Part shown: positions 1-5,767 of the stretch, piece by piece | Layout: the number at the start of each line of letters is the position of its first letter | Position numbering within the stretch: the stretch's first letter is position 1 | DNA from: JAZDKP01 sp043802925 | GTDB lineage: Bacteria > Fibrobacterota > OXYB2-FULL-49-7 > JAEUSG01 | Direction of reading: 5' to 3' | Assembly (NCBI GenBank): GCA_043802925.1 | Contig: JAZDKP010000244.1 | Span: forward strand, 1-13,400 | DNA: 13,400 bases | Position numbers and translations under genes: made by a program | Notes under the pieces: generated by a model | What the model saw: only the letters and a program-made list of their open reading frames with translations | Database searches by the model: none | What the model was told of the DNA's origin: nothing

Positions 1-384
1 AAAAAGAAAAAAAGGCGCTCGACAATCGAACGCATCGAGGTCCCTCCCATTGTCCGGGACAAGACCCCGAACCAGCTCATGGAAACGCTCCTCGCCTTCC
101 GGGCCAATGATTTTACCGCGGCCAACCTGCAACCCATGACCGCGGCCGCGCTCGATTACCGCGCCGTCATCCGGAAGCAGGCCTCCTATGTTTCGCCGCG
201 GAAGCCCGCGGCAAAAGCCTTCCGGAACGTAACCATCGTAACCTCGACGCTCTCCTGGCACCATCACTGCGGCGCGGGATGCGGCTTGACGTTCTCCGGG
301 AAAAAGAGCATGGTCTTCAATTCCAAGGGGGATATTCTGGACATTCAAACCGAAAGCGAGTCCGCGCCTGAAAGCGCGCAATAG
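1..384 (+). CDS. Hypothetical protein, C-terminal part (5' end outside window)
   Basis: The frame is open from the first base to the TAG at 382-384, giving 127 residues, so the gene very probably begins upstream. The first ATG (79) has no ribosome binding site. The visible part starts with a lysine/arginine run (KKKKRR). It ends in a beta-rich stretch containing WHHHCGAGCG (256-285), a His/Cys cluster that could bind metal, and then an acidic tail. I do not recognise the family and assign no function. The next gene starts only 2 bases after the stop, so the two are probably cotranscribed. Codon use resembles that of the neighbouring genes. Confidence 0.7.
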   Translation, partial: KKKKRRSTIERIEVPPIVRDKTPNQLMETLLAFRANDFTAANLQPMTAAALDYRAVIRKQASYVSPRKPAAKAFRNVTIVTSTLSWHHHCGAGCGLTFSGKKSMVFNSKGDILDIQTESESAPESAQ

Positions 385-386
385 GA

Positions 387-884
387 ATGAGCCGGTTCAT
401 TCAACTGCTGGGTATCGTCGGATCGCTGCTGCTCTCTCTGGGCGTGTTCAGTCCCATTGCCAAAGCGCCGTTCAAAGGGACCGTCACCCTTTTGCGGGCG
501 GACAGGGAATTTGCAGCGTATATTCTTGTTTTTGCGGCCGTCGCGTTCGTGCTTTCTCTGCGTAAACGGTGCGCCTGGCTGGTGGTGCCCGGCGTATCAG
601 CCCTGGCCGTTTTGGCGGCCGCGATGTTCAATTTTTACCGGCAGTTGACAGAGGCAACCCGCGGTTTCCGCGGCATCGGCCACGGCGCGCTGGAACATTC
701 CGTTCAAAACGCGGTCCTTGATTCCGTGCAGTGGAGATGGGGCGGGATACTGCTGGCGGGCGGGATTGCGCTCATCCTCGCGGCCGGGATTGCGGCTTCA
801 ACTCACCCCCCTCTCCCCCCTCTCTCGCCCCTCGACTCCGCTCGGGGATCGAGAGAGGGGGGCTTATTCCAAAGCAAGAAATAG
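387..884 (+). CDS. Small four-helix membrane protein with repeat-derived C-terminus
   Basis: This is a 165-residue protein of unknown function. Hydrophobic segments lie at about residues 5-24, 43-58, 62-84 and 118-138. The first helix, followed by GVFSPI and a GTVTLLR-type loop, resembles small uncharacterised bacterial membrane proteins of the 'GVFxPIxxxPxxG' kind; this is a resemblance, not a firm family call. The ATG lies 2 bases after the upstream stop and has only a poor Shine-Dalgarno sequence, so translational coupling is likely. From about residue 138 the frame runs into the palindromic repeat that begins at 800. The last ~28 residues (Pro/Leu-rich, then SARGSREGG) are therefore repeat-encoded, and the original C-terminus has probably been replaced. 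The fourth helix ends just where the repeat begins. Confidence 0.72.
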   Translation: MSRFIQLLGIVGSLLLSLGVFSPIAKAPFKGTVTLLRADREFAAYILVFAAVAFVLSLRKRCAWLVVPGVSALAVLAAAMFNFYRQLTEATRGFRGIGHGALEHSVQNAVLDSVQWRWGGILLAGGIALILAAGIAASTHPPLPPLSPLDSARGSREGGLFQSKK

Positions 885-959
885 TCTGTGTTTTAACGAT
901 TCTTCCGCCCCTCTCTTTGCAAGAGAGGGGCAAGCCCGCATAAGCGGGCGGGGTGAGTT
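800..959. repeat. REP/MITE-like palindromic element with 10-bp terminal inverted repeats
   Basis: The ends are perfect inverted repeats, AACTCACCCC (800-809) and GGGGTGAGTT (950-959). Inside are three stem-loops. The first pairs 815-827 with 850-862 (13 bp). The second pairs 907-916 with 922-931 (10 bp, 5-base loop). The third pairs 934-939 with 944-949 (6 bp, ATAA loop). No protein is encoded entirely within it. The element sits exactly between two converging genes: it supplies the 3' end of the membrane protein and overlaps the TAA of the UDP-glucose pyrophosphorylase gene. It may serve as a two-way transcription terminator, although none of the stems is followed by a clear T-run. I saw no second copy in the window. 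Confidence 0.75.
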
Positions 960-2334
960 ACCCCTCCAGCACACTCCCGTCCTGAATAACCTTCTGCGCC
1001 ATCTCCCGGTTTTCCACCGTCACGTTTCCCTTGACCGTCACGTTCGCGCCAAACCGGACGTCACCCTTGATGTCCAACCGCGCGCATTCGAGCAACGACG
1101 GCGCCCCCTTGGGAAAGCGCGCCTCGAACTGGTCGATGAGCTTGTAGAACTTGTTATCAAGGTTCACAACCACGGCGCCAAGTTTCCTCTCCGGGTTGGC
1201 CACGACCTGAAAATCTTTGGTCAGCAGATAGGCGTCGGAACGCACGGCCAGCAGGTCGCTGTTGGCCTTGACAGGGGCAAAGCGGCTGCGCGGCACGCGG
1301 ACCGCGCCCGCACCCTTGAACACAGCAATGGCCGAGCCCATGGCGGTTTCGAGCTGATACACCGCGGTTGATTTGGAATCGCGCGGGTCCACGGTCTTGG
1401 TGTTGCGGATGAGCGGGAGGCCGAGGACCCCGTTGCGCTCATCAAGCAGTTTCTTGAGCGCCGGGAGGTTGACCCAGAGATTATTGGTGTTAAAGAATTT
1501 GTGCCGGGTGATGTCCTGGAACGTCGCCGCGTCCGCATCCGGGCACTGGGCTGACTCGCGGAGCAGGAGCTGGCCGTCAGCCCTGTTGCGGGCGAGGTGG
1601 CCGCCTTTCTTGTCCGCCTCAGTGCGGTCCGCGCACTCCATGATAAAGGGTAGCGCGGTTTTGGCGAAGTAGCCGAGAATGGCCGGATCCAGCGACGCGC
1701 CCAGGTTGTCGGCATTGGAGATGAAGGCGTATTCGCAGCCCGCGGACAGGAGCTGCGCGAGCATGTCGCTTGTGACCAGCGCGGTGTAGAGGTCGCCATG
1801 GCCCGGCGGATACCATTCGAGCTCCGGGTCGGCCGGAAAGAGCGCGGGCAAAAAATCGGACGCCCGTATCTTGGGCGCCTTGTGCTGGAGAAAATCGAGG
1901 GGCAACTGGCCTTTGGAAAGCTCCGGGTATTGGTTGAGGGCCGCGAGCGAATCGTCGCGCGTGGAAAAACTGTTCATGAGAATGAAGGGTACGCCCGCGC
2001 GCAGGGCCTGCTTTGCAATGATATCGAGGAAAGTGAGCCCCTCCTTGACCGGCAAAAGCGACTTGGCCTTGTCGAGCCCCATGCCCGTACCCAGTCCGCC
2101 GTTCAGTTTGACAAGGACCGCTTTTGGCAGGACCGTTTTACCCGCTTCGGCATATTCCGCACCGAACGTTTCGGTATCGGGCAGCGCGTCCACAGGCGCG
2201 ATGGAATTTTCGGGGACGAGGCCGGTCTCCCCTTTCACAAGCTGTTCGTAATAATGACGGAAGGTCTCGATGGCAAGTTGCGGGAGATTTTCCGCACGCA
2301 TCCGTTCTTGGAAGGGTTTGAAATCGCCGGGCAT
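958..2334 (-). CDS. UTP--glucose-1-phosphate uridylyltransferase, eukaryotic (UDPGP) type
   Basis: This cytoplasmic enzyme makes UDP-glucose from UTP and glucose 1-phosphate for glycan, glycogen and cell-envelope synthesis. The 458 residues carry UDPGP-family hallmarks. LNGGLGTGMG at about 77-86 is the nucleotide-binding loop, followed by DKAKSLLPVK. WYPPGHGDLY (174-183), FISNADNLGA (204-213), FNTNNLWV (281-288) and RFAPVKANSDLL (351-362) follow. A short C-terminal beta-helix (VKGNVTV) completes the protein. It is unrelated to the usual bacterial GalU. The frame could begin at 2358, but AGGAGGA (2341-2347, minus strand) lies 6 bases before the ATG at 2334, so I chose that start. It is the last gene of a four-gene minus-strand operon, 39 bases after its neighbour. 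Its TAA (958-960) overlaps the terminal repeat of the palindromic element. Confidence 0.93.
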   Translation of the reverse strand: MPGDFKPFQERMRAENLPQLAIETFRHYYEQLVKGETGLVPENSIAPVDALPDTETFGAEYAEAGKTVLPKAVLVKLNGGLGTGMGLDKAKSLLPVKEGLTFLDIIAKQALRAGVPFILMNSFSTRDDSLAALNQYPELSKGQLPLDFLQHKAPKIRASDFLPALFPADPELEWYPPGHGDLYTALVTSDMLAQLLSAGCEYAFISNADNLGASLDPAILGYFAKTALPFIMECADRTEADKKGGHLARNRADGQLLLRESAQCPDADAATFQDITRHKFFNTNNLWVNLPALKKLLDERNGVLGLPLIRNTKTVDPRDSKSTAVYQLETAMGSAIAVFKGAGAVRVPRSRFAPVKANSDLLAVRSDAYLLTKDFQVVANPERKLGAVVVNLDNKFYKLIDQFEARFPKGAPSLLECARLDIKGDVRFGANVTVKGNVTVENREMAQKVIQDGSVLEG

Positions 2335-2340
2335 GGTCGT

Positions 2341-2347
2341 TCCTCCT
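2341..2347 (-). promoter_or_regulatory. Strong Shine-Dalgarno sequence for the UDPGP gene
   Basis: The minus strand reads AGGAGGA, 6 bases upstream of the ATG at 2334. This fixes the start there rather than at the in-frame ATG at 2358, which would place the ribosome binding site inside the coding region. Confidence 0.8.
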
Positions 2348-2373
2348 GTGAATATCATCGGATGAAAATATTT

Positions 2374-2877
2374 TCAGTCACTGAAATCGTAGCGGAGCAG
2401 CACAAGTCTCCCTTCCAGGAACACGAACGCGGCCTTGGACGCAGTCAGCGAATCCGCGGCCGAAAGCGTGTCACCATTCTCGACCGTGCGGAAAGGCAAC
2501 CGGGCGCAAACCGTGTCCTTGGGCATGCCCATCCGGACACCGCCCGCAAGCGTCAGCCTGCCCGATGTGACTGCGGCGTGCAGGAGCCGCCGCTTTCCGG
2601 TCCGGCAGTTGAAAACAATCGTATCCGACTTGTTATAAAAGGTGACGAAAGTATCCACGTCCGTCTTGGAATATTCGAGATACTGGCGCTGGATGTTGTA
2701 GGGCATGCTGTCCACCTTCGCGTAAGTGTCCTGGAGCACGGGAATTCCCTTTTCAGGCGCGGGCGTAACAACGGCCGCGGTCTTTGGACGGGCCTTTGCT
2801 TTTTGTCTTTTCAACGCGGCCTTGTCGGCCGCAACAGCCAGCAGGGGAATCAGCAGCAGCAGCAGCAAGCCTTTCAT
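2374..2877 (-). CDS. Exported protein of unknown function
   Basis: The protein has 167 residues. The N-terminus is a signal peptide: MKG, then six leucines and IPLLAVAA, with probable signal peptidase I cleavage after AVA or AVAA. A Lys/Ala/Pro-rich linker covers about residues 18-42. A beta-rich domain follows, with repeated 'DT-hydrophobic' strands such as VDTFVTFYNKSDTIVF and a second half containing GVRMGMPKDTVCARLPF. That second half looks like a small periplasmic or surface-linked domain, but I do not recognise a family. The poly-leucine core is encoded by an uninterrupted CTG run (five CAG on the plus strand, 2851-2865). The ATG overlaps the TGA of the upstream flavoprotein gene by 4 bases (ATGA), and GGGAG lies about 7 bases upstream. 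Translational coupling is therefore likely. Confidence 0.8.
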   Translation of the reverse strand: MKGLLLLLLIPLLAVAADKAALKRQKAKARPKTAAVVTPAPEKGIPVLQDTYAKVDSMPYNIQRQYLEYSKTDVDTFVTFYNKSDTIVFNCRTGKRRLLHAAVTSGRLTLAGGVRMGMPKDTVCARLPFRTVENGDTLSAADSLTASKAAFVFLEGRLVLLRYDFSD

Positions 2878-4145
2878 ACGCTCTCCCGTTGCAGAAGCTC
2901 AGCCGCCGAGACAGCCCCGGCCATACGGCCCATGGAGAACGCGGCCTGTAGGTTAAAGCCGCCCGTGTCTCCGTCGATGTCAAGAACCTCACCCGCAAAG
3001 TATAGTCCTTGGATTGTGCGCGAAGCGAGGGTCCGGGGGTCGACTCCATTCAACGCAACGCCCCCGACCGTGACCATGGCCTCGGCAAGCGGCCGGGTTT
3101 TTGAAAGCGAGATTGGAAAACCTTTCAGCAGACCGACCAGCCGTTGCCGTTCCTCCGAGGAGACCTTGCTGACGGGTTTGTCCGTTGCCACACCGGCGCG
3201 TTCCAGAATGACATCCACCAATTTACCTGGAAGAAAAGCGTCAAGAAATCTCCCGATATAACACCGGCCCTGTTGGTCCCACTCCCGGCACAGCCTTTTA
3301 TCGAGGGCCTGCGCGTCTCGATCCTGCGTGAGGTCCAAAAGAACGGAAACGCTTTTCCCCTGCGCCAATGCCTCCCCTGCGGATTTTGAGATTGACAGGA
3401 CCGCGGGGCCCGATATCCCGAAATGAGTGAACAGCATATCCCCTTCTATTTTAGCGATAGACTGTCCGTCCGCTGTGACCGTCAGACGCACGCCCGTCAG
3501 CGAGAGACCCTGCAGCCGGGCACACGCAGCGTCCGGGGACTCCAGCGGCACAAGCGCGGGCCGGAGCGGAACCACGGCAAGACCGAGTTCCCCGGCAATA
3601 CGGACGCCGTCGCCAGTAGAGCCCGTGACAGGGTACGAGGCCCCTCCGACGGCAAGGATGACAGCCCGGGCGCTGATACGATTCCCCAAAGACCCGATCG
3701 CGACCCCTTCCACCCGGTTTCCGGAAACGAGGATGCGCGCCACAGGCGTCCCGGTCACGATTTCCACACCCGCGTCACGGACGGCCTTGACAAGAGCGTC
3801 CATCACATCCGAGGCGCGACCGGTTTCGGTAAAGACGCGGCCCCCGGTTTCTTCACGCAAGCGCACGCCACGGGCCTCAAAGAAATCGATGAGGTCGCGG
3901 CTGTCAAACGCATAAAGCGCCTGCCGGAGAAATTGCCCCTGTTTCCCGAACCGTTCAAGGAACGCTTCCGGTGGGGCTGTGTTGGTCAGGTTACAGCGGC
4001 CATTGCCCGTAAGAAGGAGTTTTCGGCAGGGTTGGGCGGATTTTTCCAGGAGCCGGACCCGCGCGCCCGCTTCCGCGGCCGCGAGCGCGGCCATGCATCC
4101 CGCGGGCCCGCCGCCGACGACCAGAATGTCCGCGGAAGCCCTCAC
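2874..4145 (-). CDS. BaiN/HI0933-family NAD(P)/FAD-dependent oxidoreductase
   Basis: This is a flavoprotein of the HI0933 (YhiN/BaiN) family. It binds FAD, and its physiological substrate is usually unknown. From a 423-residue start it shows the N-terminal dinucleotide-binding GGGPAG (11-16) and the family signature RKLLLTGNGRCNLTN (41-55). A middle domain carries FTHFGISGPAVL. The C-terminal FAD-binding stretch GLYFAGEVLDIDGDTGG lies at about 380-396. Length matches the family (about 400 residues). The frame is open further upstream to an ATG at 4214, but that would overlap the preceding gene by 73 bases. GTG at 4145 forms a 4-base GTGA overlap with that gene's stop and puts the Rossmann motif at the usual distance from the N-terminus, so it is preferred. 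Confidence 0.9.
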   Translation of the reverse strand: MRASADILVVGGGPAGCMAALAAAEAGARVRLLEKSAQPCRKLLLTGNGRCNLTNTAPPEAFLERFGKQGQFLRQALYAFDSRDLIDFFEARGVRLREETGGRVFTETGRASDVMDALVKAVRDAGVEIVTGTPVARILVSGNRVEGVAIGSLGNRISARAVILAVGGASYPVTGSTGDGVRIAGELGLAVVPLRPALVPLESPDAACARLQGLSLTGVRLTVTADGQSIAKIEGDMLFTHFGISGPAVLSISKSAGEALAQGKSVSVLLDLTQDRDAQALDKRLCREWDQQGRCYIGRFLDAFLPGKLVDVILERAGVATDKPVSKVSSEERQRLVGLLKGFPISLSKTRPLAEAMVTVGGVALNGVDPRTLASRTIQGLYFAGEVLDIDGDTGGFNLQAAFSMGRMAGAVSAAELLQRESV

Positions 4146-4666
4146 CGGACCGCATCCAATATCGACAGGACCAGTATCTGAAGCCCGCTCTGGAGCACCC
4201 AGCCGATGACACAAACCCCGGCGGCGCGCGCATAACCCGGGTAATCAAAGACCGCGCGGATGGCCGCAATCATGGCCACGAGCATCCATATCTGGGTCAC
4301 GCAAAAAATGAACGCGCTCATATAGGGAATGAGACCAATGAAATTGAGGAGGCCGGGGGAAGCGGAAAAACCGAGTGCGCGCAGAAGTTCGCGCACCGTC
4401 ACTTTTGGGCCCGCAACGGGAAGGAGGCGGGTACCGATGGCATAGGTCAGCACAGCCCAGAGGAACCAGCTGACGAGCGCGGATAGGATACCGAGGCCGA
4501 AGCCCGCGGCCCCTTTTTCGCCCGACACCCCGGCCCCGAGCGCCAGGCTTGAGAGGGCAACAGCCAGCACGGCCTGGGACAGGGCTCCCGGGTCGGCCCG
4601 AACCTCCCTGTAAAGCGAGGCATCCAGCAACGCCGCACGCCGCAATCGGATGATGAACAAACGCAT
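4142..4666 (-). CDS. Yip1-domain-like integral membrane protein
   Basis: This 174-residue protein has about five hydrophobic segments. They lie roughly at residues 30-47, 55-75, 98-118, 122-140 and 150-168. The arrangement, with an N-terminal LYREVRADPGALSQAV stretch before the first helix and a proline-containing FSASPGLLNFIGLIP loop, fits the bacterial Yip1/YIP1-related family (Pfam PF04893 type). Functions in that family are poorly known. The frame can be extended to a TTG at 4702, but the ATG at 4666 gives the expected N-terminus (MRLFIIRLRRAALLD). An AAGGGA sequence about 11 bases upstream is the likely, rather distant, ribosome binding site. It is the first gene of the minus-strand operon and faces tatA across a 129-base divergent region. 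Confidence 0.72.
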   Translation of the reverse strand: MRLFIIRLRRAALLDASLYREVRADPGALSQAVLAVALSSLALGAGVSGEKGAAGFGLGILSALVSWFLWAVLTYAIGTRLLPVAGPKVTVRELLRALGFSASPGLLNFIGLIPYMSAFIFCVTQIWMLVAMIAAIRAVFDYPGYARAAGVCVIGWVLQSGLQILVLSILDAVR

Positions 4667-4675
4667 ATGGTTATA

Positions 4676-4699
4676 TGTCCCTTGCCTAAGATTGGGACA
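4676..4699. promoter_or_regulatory. Inverted repeat in divergent promoter region, possible operator
   Basis: TGTCCC (4676-4681) and GGGACA (4694-4699) form a 6-bp perfect inverted repeat with a 12-base spacer. On the plus strand it covers the proposed -35 of the tatA-side promoter. On the minus strand its first arm overlaps the likely ribosome binding site of the Yip1-like gene. A repressor site is possible; a chance palindrome is not excluded. Confidence 0.35.
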
Positions 4700-4708
4700 C
4701 AATATAAT
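4682..4708 (+). promoter_or_regulatory. Predicted sigma70-type promoter for the tat operon
   Basis: A perfect -10 box TATAAT lies at 4703-4708, with TTGCCT 15 bases upstream as a possible -35 (the spacing is short). The site is 88 bases before the tatA start. It lies in an AT-rich gap that stands out against the GC-rich surroundings. Confidence 0.45.
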
Positions 4709-4733
4709 TTCTCGGACCCGCGGCCCGCGAGCC

Positions 4734-4761
4734 TTGCTATGACGCGCCCCTTCTTTATATA
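4734..4761 (+). promoter_or_regulatory. Second possible promoter for the tat operon
   Basis: TTGCTA (4734-4739) and TATATA (4756-4761) are separated by 16 bases and end 34 bases before the tatA ATG. The spacing is closer to ideal than in the upstream candidate, but the -10 match is weaker. Either or both could be used. Confidence 0.35.
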
Positions 4762-4795
4762 TTTTTCACGTTCTGCACTTAACAAGGAGCCTCCC

Positions 4796-4987
4796 ATGAT
4801 GCCGGGACCGGGTGAACTTTGGATTATATTGATTATTGTCCTCATCCTTTTCGGCGGGAGCAAAATTCCCGAAGTCATGCGGGGCCTCGGAAAAGGCATC
4901 CGGGAGTTCAAGGACGCAAAAGACGGCGTAACACCGGCTGACAAAAAAGCAGCCGAAGCTCTTAAAGAAAAGTCCGACAAGGTATAA
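4796..4987 (+). CDS. tatA: Sec-independent protein translocase subunit TatA
   Basis: This small membrane protein is thought to oligomerise with TatBC to let folded proteins with twin-arginine signals cross the inner membrane. The 63 residues show the standard plan: a short periplasmic N-terminus (MMPGPGELW), one transmembrane helix (IILIIVLILF, about 10-20), a hinge and then an amphipathic helix. The family pattern FGGSKIPEVMRGLGKGIREF is complete. A charged, lysine-rich tail follows. AAGGAG (4784-4789) sits 6 bases before the ATG at 4796 and 9 before a second ATG at 4799; either start gives a normal TatA. It is the first gene of the plus-strand operon, and tatC follows after 27 bases. Confidence 0.93.
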   Translation: MMPGPGELWIILIIVLILFGGSKIPEVMRGLGKGIREFKDAKDGVTPADKKAAEALKEKSDKV

Positions 4988-5014
4988 CGCCCCTGCCCCG
5001 GCGCCAAAAAGCCC

Positions 5015-5767
5015 GTGGAACCCACCCCTCCCCCCGCTGCCGCCGAACGCAAAGAAATGTCCTTCGGCGATCACCTGTTTGAATTCCGTTCGCACCTTAT
5101 CAAGTCCGTCCTCGCGGTCACGGTCTGCTCCGCGGGCGGGCTCTTCTTCTGGAAACCCCTGCTCCATGTCTTCACCGGCCACCCTTTAAGCAAGATGGCG
5201 CACCCGCCCAAACTGGTGTTCACCACGCCCACCGAAGCCTTTGTCGTGAACTTCAAACTCGGGGTATTCGCGGGGCTCCTTGTGGCCGCCCCCTTCGTCC
5301 TCTATCAGGTTTGGTGCTTTGTGGCCCCGGCCCTTTACCTCCGCGAAAAAAAAACCATCTTCCCGGTCGTTTTCGTTTCAACCCTCTTTTTCGTTTCCGG
5401 CGTCTTCTTCGGCTACCGGTATGTGCTGCCCACGGCCTTCGCTTTCCTCCTCGACTACGACAGCGCGGGGCTCACCCCCATGCTCTCCATCAACAAGTAC
5501 GTGGGGTTCATCGTGCAAATGCTCGTGGGGTTCGGCGCGGTCTTTGAACTGCCCGTATTCGCCTTTGTGCTCGCGCGCATGGGCCTCATCACCCACCGCA
5601 CGCTTCTGAAATACCTCCGGCACGCGGTGGTCGTCATCTTCATCGTGGCGGCCATTCTCACCCCCTCCCCCGACGTGTTCAGCCAGGTCATGATGGCCGG
5701 CCCACTCCTCGTCCTCTACGGCCTCAGTATGGGTGTGGCCTATCTGGCAAGGAAAAAGAATGGATAG
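5015..5767 (+). CDS. tatC: Sec-independent protein translocase subunit TatC
   Basis: TatC is the polytopic core of the Tat translocon and recognises the twin-arginine signal peptide. The 250-residue frame has six membrane segments, roughly 29-47, 76-98, 115-136, 160-187, 201-216 and 222-246. Conserved landmarks are present. HLFEFRSHL near the N-terminus carries the cytoplasmic glutamate (E23). FTTPTEAFVVNFKL, then YQVWCFVAPALYLREKK with the second key glutamate (E111), and finally LTPSPDVFSQ follow. The upstream-most start is GTG 5015. ATG 5057 (MSFGDHLFEF, 236 residues) is also plausible, because neither has a good ribosome binding site and the first 14 residues (proline/alanine-rich) are atypical. 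The stop overlaps the next gene by 8 bases. Confidence 0.94.
   Translation: MEPTPPPAAAERKEMSFGDHLFEFRSHLIKSVLAVTVCSAGGLFFWKPLLHVFTGHPLSKMAHPPKLVFTTPTEAFVVNFKLGVFAGLLVAAPFVLYQVWCFVAPALYLREKKTIFPVVFVSTLFFVSGVFFGYRYVLPTAFAFLLDYDSAGLTPMLSINKYVGFIVQMLVGFGAVFELPVFAFVLARMGLITHRTLLKYLRHAVVVIFIVAAILTPSPDVFSQVMMAGPLLVLYGLSMGVAYLARKKNG

Noticed and set aside
907..931. Simple rho-independent terminator
   Set aside because: The 10-bp stem is strong, but no T-run follows on either strand and it is one of three stems in a larger element. It is listed as a repeat with possible terminator activity.
800..959. CRISPR array or insertion-sequence remnant with transposase
   Set aside because: There are no regularly spaced direct repeats and no transposase coding in or near the element.
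2335..2358. Longer N-terminus for the UDPGP enzyme from the ATG at 2358
   Set aside because: The strong AGGAGGA lies inside this extension and is correctly spaced for the ATG at 2334.
1798..3261. Plus-strand open frame of 487 codons
   Set aside because: It spans three minus-strand genes and their junctions. The composition is shadow-like, with no domain and no ribosome binding site.
4146..4214. Longer N-terminus for the BaiN-type flavoprotein
   Set aside because: It would overlap the Yip1-like gene by 73 bases and place about 23 non-conserved residues before the Rossmann fold. The GTGA junction at 4145 is more typical.
5733..5759. Start of the TatB-like fusion at 5733
   Set aside because: It would add MWPIWQGKR from within tatC. 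The AAGGA at 5749-5753 and the TatB-type N-terminus MDSIGF fit ATG 5760.
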